A DNA stretch of 64,000 nucleotides, from assembly GCF_022669015.1 (NCBI RefSeq), contig NZ_JAKKSL010000001.1:1842059-1906058 (forward strand), written 5' to 3'. This stretch comes from Colwellia maritima. GTDB lineage: Bacteria > Pseudomonadota > Gammaproteobacteria > Enterobacterales > Alteromonadaceae. Below, in pieces: positions 38,772 through 47,445 of this stretch. The translations under genes were made by a program, and so were the position numbers. Under the pieces are notes generated by a model. That model searched no databases, was not told the DNA's origin, and worked only from the letters and a program-made list of their open reading frames with translations. How positions within the stretch are numbered: the first letter of the stretch is position 1; each line of letters starts with the position of its first letter.

Positions 38772-38998
38772 CTTAGCTCTGACACTGTGGGTTTAACGGT
38801 AAAATTAACGGATGATGACGGTGAGCATTAGTTGGTGTTAATACGATAACCGCAACTGATGGCGAGTGGATGCAATTAACCGGTTCATACACTCATACTG
38901 TTGTTGGTAATGAAGTTAGTGCCTACGTTTATATTGAAGGGCCTGCTGCAGTCGTAGAGTAATATATTGATGATATTTCAGTGATATTAGCAAAATAA
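38772..38998 (+). pseudogene. Relic of a CBM4/9/22-like carbohydrate-binding module
   Basis: Translation gives S-S-D-T-V-G-L-T-V-K-L-T-D-D-D-G-E-H, a frame shift near 38828, then T-D-G-E-W-M-Q-L-T-G-S-Y, then S-A-Y-V-Y-I-E-G-P, an in-frame stop where a Tyr is expected, and Y-I-D-D-I-S-V-I-L. The W-x-x-L-x-G-x-Y ... V-Y-x-E-G-P ... Y-I-D-D-(V/I)-S-V order is the classic end of CBM4/9/22 modules found on xylanases (GH10). There is no catalytic domain beside it. It looks like the last surviving piece of a deleted xylanase gene in the xylan locus. Family pattern is recalled, not searched. Confidence 0.6.
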
Positions 38999-39084
38999 GC
39001 TGCTGACTTTTTGTTTCAATGAATATTATAATAAAACGGTTATTCAATCATGTTACATAGGTATATGTTTATTTAAATCTATGC
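38999..39084. other. Convergent spacer
   Basis: Short AT-rich gap between the binding-module relic and the DUF6445-like gene. Nothing notable. Confidence 0.3.
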
Positions 39085-39786
39085 TTATTTAAATGAGAGG
39101 AATAAGTTAGCCGTTAATCTGCCTGTAATAGGATCACTATTAATGTCTGTTGCGGCATTAACGAGTGTGGAGTGAAGTAATTGTCCTGGAAATACAATTA
39201 AGCGGTTTGGTTTATATGCCACAGTTTTATAGCAGGTAAATTCGTTATGTTGTTCATTACAGTAATTCAGCTCGCGTAAAGTGGATGATTGAAAGTATGC
39301 TTGAGCGAATTTTAAGTAAGTCTCTTTATTGTCATTATTAATACGATCTAATCCACTTTTGTTATGTTTAAAAAAAGCGGTACCGCCGTGAGTACCTTTG
39401 TTCATATAGTGAATAATGGCAATTAGATTTGGGTTAGGCGTGTCAAAATGTGGCCATGACTGCATAGCCGAAAGCTCATTTGGTTGCTTGGTTATTAATG
39501 ATAAATAATTGTCAATGGGATTGGGTTGTAACAAATCCGGCAATTTATATACGCGATATAATACTTCGATTAGTGGTTTCAAATATCCCACAACTAGCGC
39601 TTTTGGTATTGCTGACCTAATGCCTGGGTAGTTGGTTACCTCATCAGGTATAAATTGAGCGTGTGCTATCACCTGATCAACTAATTCATTATGGTTGTCA
39701 GCATAGTTGTCAATAATAAGAATAGGCGTCTTATCTTGTCCGATATACTCAATGTTAAGTGTTGCTTGACGATTTACCTTAATCAT
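39085..39786 (-). CDS. DUF6445-like putative 2-oxoglutarate/Fe(II) oxygenase
   Basis: 233 aa soluble protein. A double-stranded beta-helix pattern is visible with iron ligands His113 and Asp115 (W-P-H-F-D) and His205 (G-Q-L-L-H-S), plus Arg223 (T-G-R-L-T) in the place that binds 2-oxoglutarate. G-G-T-A-F-F at 134-139 is another typical strand. Last gene of a five-gene minus-strand unit, five bases after a tryptophan-halogenase-family gene. This family is repeatedly seen next to such halogenases in sugar loci (from general knowledge); the substrate is unknown. Confidence 0.75.
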   Translation of the reverse strand: MIKVNRQATLNIEYIGQDKTPILIIDNYADNHNELVDQVIAHAQFIPDEVTNYPGIRSAIPKALVVGYLKPLIEVLYRVYKLPDLLQPNPIDNYLSLITKQPNELSAMQSWPHFDTPNPNLIAIIHYMNKGTHGGTAFFKHNKSGLDRINNDNKETYLKFAQAYFQSSTLRELNYCNEQHNEFTCYKTVAYKPNRLIVFPGQLLHSTLVNAATDINSDPITGRLTANLFLSFK

Positions 39787-39791
39787 TGCTG

Positions 39792-41283
39792 TTAAACTAC
39801 CGTTGATTTACAGTAATTATTGATGAACTCGTTATGATCAGGAAAAGTATTTATGCGACGGTTTATTGTTGTTTTTATGTTTTCTAAAAAGTTTTTTAAT
39901 TCGCTATCAGACATCATGTTAACTATTTGATGGTAGTTTTTAGGCATCAACCCTTGTCCTATCATCACTTGTATCCACGATGTTTCGCCAAACAATTCAC
40001 GCTCAGTTTTATATGCGTTACCATTTTCGACAAATAAATTAATGCGTTGTTGTAAGCTTTCTGGAATATCCATACTTTTACAGTAACGCCAAAATGGGCT
40101 GTCGGCACGTTGAGTTACATGATAGTGAAGCACAATAAAATCTCGAATATTATCAATTTCAAACCGCATTTTATTATTAAAGTCATCCACATTCGATTGC
40201 TCCATATTTTTTGAAGGCAAGTTTTGCATTAGTCGAATGATGCTTTGCTGAATTAAATGGATACTGGTTGATTCAAGAGGTTCAATAAAACCGCCGGAAA
40301 GCCCTATAGCAACACAGTTTTTGTTCCAGTGTTTACGACGAGTTCCTGTTCTAAATTTAATGACTCTGGGGTCATTAAGTAACTTGCCTTCTATATTATC
40401 AAGTAGGGTTGCTTTGGCATCATCATCTGACATGTACTTGCTGCAAAAAACAAAACCATTACCCATTCTACTTTGTAGTGGAATTTGCCATTGCCATTTG
40501 ACCTTGTGTGCAATTGAACGAACATAAGGAACCGGTTTTTTTATTATTTCTGTTTGTACCGCGATGGCACTATCACATGGTAACCAGTGACTCCAATCTT
40601 CGTAGCCTGTATGCAGGGTTTCTTCTATTAGCATACCTTTGAAACCGGTGCAGTCAATGAACAAATCGCCTTCAATAACTTGACCATTGTCTAAACCGAT
40701 AGACTTGATAAAGTTATTTTCGTCATGTTGGTTAACTTGAGTTATTTTACCTTCAACACGTTTAACCCCATGAGCTTCGGCTAGATTTCTTAAAAATTTA
40801 GCGTACAAGCCTGCATCAAGGTGGTAGGCATGATTACGATCTTGGTTTGGCACTACCGCGAACTTGCCTAATCTACTTGCTACATGTTCAGGACAATAGT
40901 CCCCTATCTCGCTTACCATGCCTTGTTGTTTGCCTTTAACCCAAAAGTGTTGAAAGCAAAGCAGCCAAAGAACCTTGCCCTAAATAACCAAATGAATGAA
41001 TGTAATCTTGGTTGACATCACGCCAGTTTTCAAACGAGATACCCAACTTAAAGGTTGCATTAGTTGCCTTCATTACCTCGGCTTCGTTGATTTTTAAAAG
41101 ATCATGAAAAATATGCAGGGTAGGTATCGTTGCTTCACCGACACCAACGGTAGGAATTAAATCTGACTCAACTAGTGTAATATTCAAATTTTTACCTAGT
41201 AATTTACCAAATGCTGCTGCTGCCATCCAACCGGCTGTACCACCGCCTGCAATAACAACATTTTTAATTGTTGATGAATTCAT
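39792..41283 (-). CDS. Tryptophan-halogenase-family flavoprotein A, frame-disrupted
   Basis: About 496 aa when joined. FAD-binding G-G-G-T-A-G-W at residues 13-19; Lys79 in A-T-F-K-L-G-I-S-F is at the position of the catalytic Lys79 of PrnA. The halogenase signature W-x-W-x-I-P is present as W-Q-W-Q-I-P, and the catalytic Glu lies in F-I-E-P-L-E-S-T-S. The frame changes at about 40950-40975; the second part resumes as F-W-V-K-G-K-Q-Q-G-M-V-S. All residues needed for flavin-dependent halogenation are therefore present. Known relatives from Brevundimonas and Xanthomonas clusters with TonB receptors brominate free indoles in vitro but have no known natural substrate. No amino-acid antibiotic genes are nearby. 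Confidence 0.85.
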
Positions 41284-41341
41284 GATGTAATTCCTACTGT
41301 GTTAATTGTTTTAAATACTCTGTCTTTGGTTGTTAATGACC

Positions 41342-42358
41342 TTAGCGTCGTAATTTATTTTGTAGATTAGCTCTTAATATGCGTGCTTGCGTTTCATTTA
41401 ATGGGCTAGTGAGAATACTTTTTGCACTGTCTTTTATATGGGCAAAGTCGTTCTCATGGTGGTCAAACACATAATGATTAAATAAATGTTTCCATGCCTT
41501 TCGCTGTGATTTAGGTAAATCCCTGATGCTTAATATTGCGTGATGCAACGAATCTGTTGGGTTGCCCATATAAGTCGGACTTGTTCTCCACCAATAATTG
41601 AGTAACACGTTGAGATCACTCAGCCCTTCAACGTGATGAAACCACATACTTGGTAATACAATAGCGTCGCCCGCCTCAAGTTCAGCAATAACCGCAGAGT
41701 CTATTGCTTGTTTATATCGGGGGAATTGCTCAAAGTCTGGCTTATCAAAGTCAACCATACTAATGGGTTGACCACCGGGAGCTTTATCTAGAGGCCCACA
41801 ATAAAGGTTTTTTATTTGCGCAGGTGGAAACAAGGTGAATCGTCTTTTTCCTACCACGCAACAGGCTAAATTTTGTAAAAAATCGAAATGCGCAGCCACC
41901 TTACTTTTATTACCTAACCATATGTTATAGATAGCATTAGACAATAAGGGAGATGCTAAGGTTTCTTCTACTAGGCTAGGTAATATTTGTTTAATACTGG
42001 TTGAGCCAATATAAATTGTTTTAGGTGTATCGCTTATGGCTTGTTTTAATATATCAGTTAACACGTCACTTAATATTTGTGGGGTGGTATGAAAATTAAA
42101 ACCACTCATGTCGTCATTATAAAAAATACGACCGTGTTCTTTAGGTTCTAAGTAACAGGTGTTAACTGGAGTGCCATTTTCCATTTTTTTTAGGTAGTCA
42201 ACTGCATGCTTATTTGATTGTTTAGCTGCTTTTACAATAGGCCAACTGTCGCCAAAACCTTTTAGAATTAAAGGCACGTCAGATGTTAATATTGCTTCAC
42301 TAATATTATTAGGTGTTATATCAAAAAGTGTTTTAACTGTATTTTTAATCGTTAACAT
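41342..42358 (-). CDS. Cupin_8/JmjC-like 2-oxoglutarate oxygenase
   Basis: 338 aa. Jumonji/cupin fold with iron ligands His157 and Asp159 (A-A-H-F-D-F), the distal His at 241/242 (M-W-F-H-H-V-E-G), and Lys171 (K-R-R-F-T-L-F-P-P) which in this family contacts 2-oxoglutarate. Relatives hydroxylate protein or small-molecule side chains. Third gene of the cassette, between SapC and halogenase A. With the DUF6445-like protein, it gives the cassette two candidate Fe(II) oxygenases beside two halogenases. Cytoplasmic; no signal peptide. Confidence 0.82.
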   Translation of the reverse strand: MLTIKNTVKTLFDITPNNISEAILTSDVPLILKGFGDSWPIVKAAKQSNKHAVDYLKKMENGTPVNTCYLEPKEHGRIFYNDDMSGFNFHTTPQILSDVLTDILKQAISDTPKTIYIGSTSIKQILPSLVEETLASPLLSNAIYNIWLGNKSKVAAHFDFLQNLACCVVGKRRFTLFPPAQIKNLYCGPLDKAPGGQPISMVDFDKPDFEQFPRYKQAIDSAVIAELEAGDAIVLPSMWFHHVEGLSDLNVLLNYWWRTSPTYMGNPTDSLHHAILSIRDLPKSQRKAWKHLFNHYVFDHHENDFAHIKDSAKSILTSPLNETQARILRANLQNKLRR

Positions 42359-42421
42359 ATTACGTTGAACCTAAAGACAACTAACTTGTGTTTGTTAAGT
42401 AAGTTATTTAATTACACTCAC

Positions 42422-43150
42422 TTAAGACGCTAATTGTAGGTTTTTTCGGGCAACTAAATCATGTATATTGGCTTGTGACGCAAGCACCATATAGATTGCT
42501 TCAAGAAACCCACTATTGTGAAATTTCGCTAAGGTGTCTTGAGGTAAACTATTCAACTTATCTTCATTAATGGTATAAAAACCAATTAACTGGTTTTTAC
42601 TCCCGTCATTTAATTCAATATCAAGTGTGACTGATTCAAGTAGCTCGCATGTAAGTAATAGTTCAACAAAGTCGTTGTTTTGTTGTAAACCAACATGTAA
42701 AGACTCTAAAACATTTGCCATATGTTCAAGATAATCACTATTTCCGCCATATTCTAAAAATAAGTTAATACCTTGTTCGGTATTAACTTTAGGCGAGTCA
42801 AGATCAAGTGTAATAACACGTTGTTGCTCGGTTACACCATCATTAACTACGTTTTGTTGTCCAATATAAAAAGGCATACGTTGCACAGCTAAAGGAATAT
42901 ACGTGGCGTCCCATTTACCTTCTTTTAAAAACAAATTATCGTTATTTTCAAAAGCAAATAAGGTGACAGGCATAAACTGCCCAGTGTTATTATCTTTTTG
43001 AAACAAAATAGGATAATGAGCTTGTGCACTTCTAAATTCCATAGGAAACGTTTGGGCGAACCATACGTTATCTCCCATAGCGGCTGAACGCTCACTGTTA
43101 ATTTTTAATTCTTTATGTTCAATGTTATTGAGTAGTACATGGTTTGCCAT
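42422..43150 (-). CDS. SapC-family protein
   Basis: About 242 aa, soluble. Fits the SapC family first described near S-layer genes of Campylobacter: N-terminal H-V-L-L-N-N-I-E-H-K-x-L, Y-P-I-L-F-Q-K-D near residues 46-53, F-L-x-E-G-x-W-x-A-x-Y-I-P-L-A-V-Q-R-M-P-F and a C-terminal E-A-I-Y-M-V-L-A-S. The start is the Met at 43150 with GAGG upstream; an earlier Met four codons before is weaker. The biochemical role is unknown. Co-occurrence with Trp-halogenase and cupin-like genes beside TonB receptors is a recurring pattern. Confidence 0.85.
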   Translation of the reverse strand: MANHVLLNNIEHKELKINSERSAAMGDNVWFAQTFPMEFRSAQAHYPILFQKDNNTGQFMPVTLFAFENNDNLFLKEGKWDATYIPLAVQRMPFYIGQQNVVNDGVTEQQRVITLDLDSPKVNTEQGINLFLEYGGNSDYLEHMANVLESLHVGLQQNNDFVELLLTCELLESVTLDIELNDGSKNQLIGFYTINEDKLNSLPQDTLAKFHNSGFLEAIYMVLASQANIHDLVARKNLQLAS

Positions 43151-43231
43151 GGAAGGCCTCACTTATCGTTGTTTTGTTATGTTGCTGCCGTAGTTTACTA
43201 GCTTTTTATAATAGTACGTTTTAGATAGTTG

Positions 43232-44816
43232 CTAGCCCATATTGCTTGATTTTTTTATCAGTGATCGGTTTGACTCCATCACCTTAGATAATTGTTGTCG
43301 TTTATGTTGAACGTCGGCTAATGCCCGCTGTATAGTTTCATTTTGTTCATTATTTTCTCTACACGCCCGGGTGTTGAAGTGCATGCCGTATAAAACATAT
43401 TGATAACTTGCCGCAGGAAACAAAGGATTACTGTGCGCAATATCAAATGATGATGGTGCTCGATATTGCCATAATTCAAGCATTTCTTGCAACGAGTCGG
43501 GAATGGTTCCGGGTTTCTATTGTCTACCCAGTACTCTGAATCGTCACGTTTAGACAATACATAGTGTAGCTTTAAAAACTCAATAATTTGTTGCCAGTGT
43601 GTTATGAACTTCTTATTAAAACGTTTAGCCGTTATCGCCATCGTGCTCTTAGTGACAGGTAATTGTTCACTGATCATTTGGGCTGCTTGTTCAATCATCG
43701 CTAATGCGGAAGCTTCAAGGGGTTCAATAAACCAAAGAGACATACCCACTGCAACACAGTTTTTATGCCAAAATTTTTCATAATAACCAGGGGTAAACGA
43801 TAATTTTCTGATTGAAGTGTTCGCGTTGTTTTTGGTTTTATTTAATGAGTTTAGGTATTGTTCAAGTTCATCTTCTGCCGAACTATCGCTTGTATGTTGG
43901 CTTGAGTAAACATAACCAACACCACAACGAGATTGCAATCCTATATTCCAAATCCATCCAGATGTTTGTGCGGTAGACAGTGTGCAAGAGGCAATAGGTG
44001 AATTTTCATGTTCGTAAGGTACTTGAATTGCTAAGGCGGTGTCATTGAATAAAGTGTTTTTTTGAGAGCAAAATGGGATGTTAAAATGTTTACCTAATAA
44101 TAAAGATTGTGCACCAGAGCAATCTATAAATAAATCGCCTTGAATATCGCCATTATTTTGAGTAGATACCGAGGCTATATCGCCATTTGTATCATTATTT
44201 ACGGAAGTAATGTGTGCTGAAATATATTTTACATTGAGTTGCTTTATGCAATGGTCTTTTAATAATAGTGAAAACTTACCTGCATCAAGGTGATAACCAT
44301 AATTTGCAATATAATCGTACGCTTTTAGTGTTATTTGTTTAGGTGCTAAGTTTTGTTCACACAAAATGGACTGATAACAAACTTGTTGGGCAAAAGGGAG
44401 AGGCTGATCAGGAGAATGCATGCCAACCTGTGCACCCAAGTCGAATTGATTGTTACCCACTGGGAGTGAAAAAGGATGAAAATAACTGTGATTTTGATTG
44501 TTAACTGTGGTGTTATTTAAGGCAACCTGTGAGTTTTCCCAATGAACAAATTTTGATGCTTGTTTAAAACTCGCATCGCAACATGAAAATAAATCAGCTT
44601 CATTAATGCCTATTTTTTTTAATGTTTCGCGCATTGATGGCCATGTACCTTCACCAACACCAATAGTAGGTACATTAGGCGATTCAATAACCGTGACCGA
44701 AATAGGGGAAGATAAGGTCGTATTGGCTTGAACGTGCTTAGCCGCAATTAAGCCGCGGCTATCCAACCGACAGTTCCACCACCGACAATGACAATATTTT
44801 TTATTTCAGATTGCAT
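43232..44816 (-). CDS. Tryptophan-halogenase-family flavoprotein B, twice frame-disrupted
   Basis: About 527 aa when joined; first gene of the cassette. It begins at ATG 44816: M-Q-S-E-I-K-N-I-V-I-V-G-G-G-T-V-G-W-I-A-A-A, with one missing T near 44757 before L-I-A-A-K-H-V. The Lys in A-S-F-K-Q-A-S-K-F (about residue 85) matches PrnA Lys79, and the Glu is in F-I-E-P-L-E-A-S-A. The signature reads W-I-W-N-I-G, a variant of W-x-W-x-I-P with Gly in place of Pro. The second shift near 43509-43513 joins N-R-N-P to G-T-I-P-D-S-L-Q-E-M-L-E-L-W. Clearly a different paralogue from A; the altered signature may change the flavin tunnel or substrate. Natural substrate unknown. Confidence 0.83.
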
Positions 44817-45209
44817 ATGTACCACTTAGCCATTCAATAAATGTAATTGCTCTATTCCTATTAGCAATAATTTCAGCCTATTATTTATAATCCAGACTCA
44901 TCATTTTTTTCTACAAGTTATCTATAAATAACTTAATGTTGATATGACTATAACAAGTAAGTTGGCTAATTACTAGTTAGCTTTGTGGGAATTTTGAATA
45001 ATCTTAAAACAGACAAATGAATCAATTTGAGTTTTAGCTAAGGAGAATAAAAGGGCAGTTAGCAGTAACAAGCAAATACTATAAATAGATTAGTTCAAGG
45101 GGGAGATTGAACACTTATTACTGCTAACCTAAGCTTAATATAAAATAAGCTTAGGTAAATACTATGACATACATCAATAATAGTCAAATTGACAATTAGT
45201 GATGTGTTT
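44817..45209 (-). other. Promoter region of the halogenase cassette
   Basis: 393 bp with no gene. Contains an ATAGT-N7-ACAAT operator-like site at 45180-45196 and two inverted repeats: GTTAGCAGTAA (45058) with TTACTGCTAAC (45118), and ACCTAAGCTTA with TAAGCTTAGGT (45127-45156). The hairpin lacks a T-run in the ThuA direction, so it is a poor terminator. Confidence 0.5.
45180..45196 (-). promoter_or_regulatory. Candidate Nudix-regulator operator, site 4
   Basis: ATAGTCAAATTGACAAT matches the TonB receptor 2 palindrome (35601-35617) at 15 of 17 positions. It is about 365 bp upstream of halogenase B, in the intergenic space just past the ThuA stop. Confidence 0.5.
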
Positions 45210-45974
45210 TTACAAGCCTTTTCCCGTTGCTGCCCAATACATTCCACCATACAAATGAGCTTGAAATAAGGGGTCTTGATAACTTACGCCTATATGGCCT
45301 AAAGCCGTATAAAAAGAGCGACCACCATCAAATTTATGATACCAAGCGATAGGATGAAAATCACCCATACCAGTGCCCTTCACGGTTCCCCAATCAGCTG
45401 TGGGTGTATAAGTTTTTTCATCAACAGACAATAAATATTTTAAGTTTTTTGCTTTTTCTTTACCAAATTCATACCATTCATCTGTCCAGAAGAATTTTTT
45501 AGGCATTAATTCTAAACCGGGAAAATCAGGTTTTAGTACGGTAATTTTTCCTGTTTGTATCACCGGATGAATGATGAAACTACGTCCGACTAACTGCGTA
45601 TACCATGGCCAATTGTACTCGGTATCTGAAGCACTATGAATACCAACAAAGCCTTTACCTGATTGAATAAAACGCTCCATTGATTTTTGTTGTTCTTCAT
45701 TTAATACATCGCCTGTGGTTAACAAGAAAACAATAAGATCAAATTGCTGCAAATTTTCATCATTAAATCGGCTTGGATCTTCATGCCATTGATAATCAAA
45801 GTGATACTTTTTAGACATTTGCTCAAATGCCGTTACGCTTTCGTTAATGGCCTTATGATGCCGCCCATCGGTTTTGGTAAAAAGTAGCACGTTAAATTGT
45901 GCTGCGTGTAATACGCCTGTGAAACACAATAAAATAAATGAAAGCACGTGTGTTGTTTTTTTAATATTTGTCAT
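45210..45974 (-). CDS. Secreted ThuA-like protein
   Basis: 254 aa with a signal peptide (cleavage near L-H-A-A-Q, residue 24-25), so periplasmic. ThuA family (glutamine-amidotransferase-like fold): N-V-L-L-F-T-K-T-D-G-R-H-H, G-F-V-G-I-H-S-A-S-D-T-E-Y-N-W-P-W-Y near residues 108-125, and G-G-R-S-F-Y-T-A-L-G-H at 217-227. ThuA was linked to trehalose utilisation in Sinorhizobium; periplasmic homologues occur in many glycan loci. Four bases after the sugar porter, last in the Gfo/Idh-GH3-porter-ThuA operon. Probable role in processing or sensing oxidised or rearranged sugar, not established. Confidence 0.83.
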   Translation of the reverse strand: MTNIKKTTHVLSFILLCFTGVLHAAQFNVLLFTKTDGRHHKAINESVTAFEQMSKKYHFDYQWHEDPSRFNDENLQQFDLIVFLLTTGDVLNEEQQKSMERFIQSGKGFVGIHSASDTEYNWPWYTQLVGRSFIIHPVIQTGKITVLKPDFPGLELMPKKFFWTDEWYEFGKEKAKNLKYLLSVDEKTYTPTADWGTVKGTGMGDFHPIAWYHKFDGGRSFYTALGHIGVSYQDPLFQAHLYGGMYWAATGKGL

Positions 45975-45977
45975 TTG

Positions 45978-47426
45978 TTATCCTGCCATGTGTTCTAATT
46001 CGGTTCCTTTAGTTTCATGAACAAATTTGATCACAAAGCCAATGGAAATAAATGCACAAACTGTATAAAAGCCATAGGCTGCGGCTAAACCAACGCTAGC
46101 CAACATAATTGGGAACATCATGGTGATAGCAAAATTTGCTGTCCATTGTGCAAAACCGCTTACCGCAAGGCCTGATCCTCTAATTTGGTTAGGAAACATT
46201 TCTCCTAACATTACCCACATAACAGGACCCCATGATAAATTAAAGAAAAACACATAGGCATTAGCCGCCACTAGGGCTGTAGTTCCCATTGTCCCTATCA
46301 CTAATGTACCTTGTTCATCTACGCCGACTTGAGAAAATGCAAAAACCAATATCGCCAAGGTGATAGACATGCCAACGGAGCCTAAAACTAAAAAGGGTTT
46401 TCGACCTATTTTGTCAATCATGAACATGGTTATAAAACAGGCAGCAATGCTCACAGCACCACTAATGATATTAATCAGTAAAGCATCTGATTCCGAAAAA
46501 CCAACAGCTTGCCATAATACTGCACCGTAATAGAATACAACGTTAATCCCAACGAGTTGTTGGAATGTTGCTAAGCCAATTCCTACCCAAACTATTTTTC
46601 GGATTCGTTTGGTTTTGCTATCAAGTAAATCAGCTAATTTAGGCTCGTGCATATCAGCCGCTAATGACGTTTGAATTTCATGGAGTTTTTGAGTTGCAGC
46701 TTTCGAACCTATTAAACGCGTTAATACTGTTTTAGCCTGTTCATTTTTTGTTTTCATTACTAAATAACGAGGACTTTCGGGTATAAATAATAGTGCTACT
46801 AAAAATAAAACGGCAGGTATTAGTTCAATCCAAAACATCCAACGCCATGCTTCAAATCCCATCCATAATTCTTGTACTGATGTACCTGCCAAACCAGCCA
46901 AATAGTAGTTACTGACAAAAGCACTAAATAAACCAGTAATAATAGCAACCTGTTGGATTGATGATAAGGTTCCTCTATATTGTGCGGGGGCTATTTCACT
47001 AATATAAGCCGGCGCTAAAACTGATGCTGCTCCAACGGCTAAGCCGCCAATAACACGGTAGAAAATAAACTCAAGGGAGGTTATCGAAACACCTGAGCCC
47101 CAGGCACTAATAATAAAAAATATAGCGGTAATAATGAGAATGGTTTTACGGCCTAATTTATCAGCCATGCGACCTGCAGCAAAAGCACCTACTGCGCAAC
47201 CAAGTAACATACTTGCAACATTGAAGCCTGTACCTACGCTATTTGAGTTAAAGGCAAGTTGTAAACCATCAACTGTTCCGTTGATAACGCCACTGTCAAA
47301 ACCAAATAAAAATCCGCCAATCGTTGCAACACAGCTAATTAGTACAATGAGTAGTATATTTTGCTGTTCGGCAGAATCTTTTGCTTGGGCAACTTGTTCA
47401 GTTGACTGTGATACTTCTTGTTGCAT
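45978..47426 (-). CDS. Sugar porter (MFS; xylose:H+ symporter XylE-like)
   Basis: Inner-membrane 12-helix sugar porter, 482 aa, intact. Signatures: G-F-L-F-G-F-D-S-G-V-I-N-G near residues 36-48, R-M-A-D-K-L-G-R-K (loop 2-3), P-E-S-P-R-Y-L-V-M before the long central loop, and a C-terminal H-E-T-K-G-T-E-L-E. It lies in an operon with beta-xylosidase and near xylA/xylB, so D-xylose is the likely substrate; galactose or glucose transport cannot be excluded from sequence. Four bases separate it from ThuA, and 19 from GH3. Confidence 0.87.
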   Translation of the reverse strand: MQQEVSQSTEQVAQAKDSAEQQNILLIVLISCVATIGGFLFGFDSGVINGTVDGLQLAFNSNSVGTGFNVASMLLGCAVGAFAAGRMADKLGRKTILIITAIFFIISAWGSGVSITSLEFIFYRVIGGLAVGAASVLAPAYISEIAPAQYRGTLSSIQQVAIITGLFSAFVSNYYLAGLAGTSVQELWMGFEAWRWMFWIELIPAVLFLVALLFIPESPRYLVMKTKNEQAKTVLTRLIGSKAATQKLHEIQTSLAADMHEPKLADLLDSKTKRIRKIVWVGIGLATFQQLVGINVVFYYGAVLWQAVGFSESDALLINIISGAVSIAACFITMFMIDKIGRKPFLVLGSVGMSITLAILVFAFSQVGVDEQGTLVIGTMGTTALVAANAYVFFFNLSWGPVMWVMLGEMFPNQIRGSGLAVSGFAQWTANFAITMMFPIMLASVGLAAAYGFYTVCAFISIGFVIKFVHETKGTELEHMAG

Positions 47427-47445
47427 TCTGTTCTCCAGATAATAA

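Noticed and set aside
39085..44816. Halogenases as part of an antibiotic (pyrrolnitrin/rebeccamycin-like) cluster
   Set aside because: No other natural-product gene is nearby, and the neighbours (SapC, cupin_8, TonB receptor) are those of glycan loci.
45127..45156. CCTAAGCTTA hairpin as terminator of the ThuA operon
   Set aside because: The stem is good but on the minus strand it is not followed by a T-run, and it lies 50 bp past the stop inside the next unit's promoter region.
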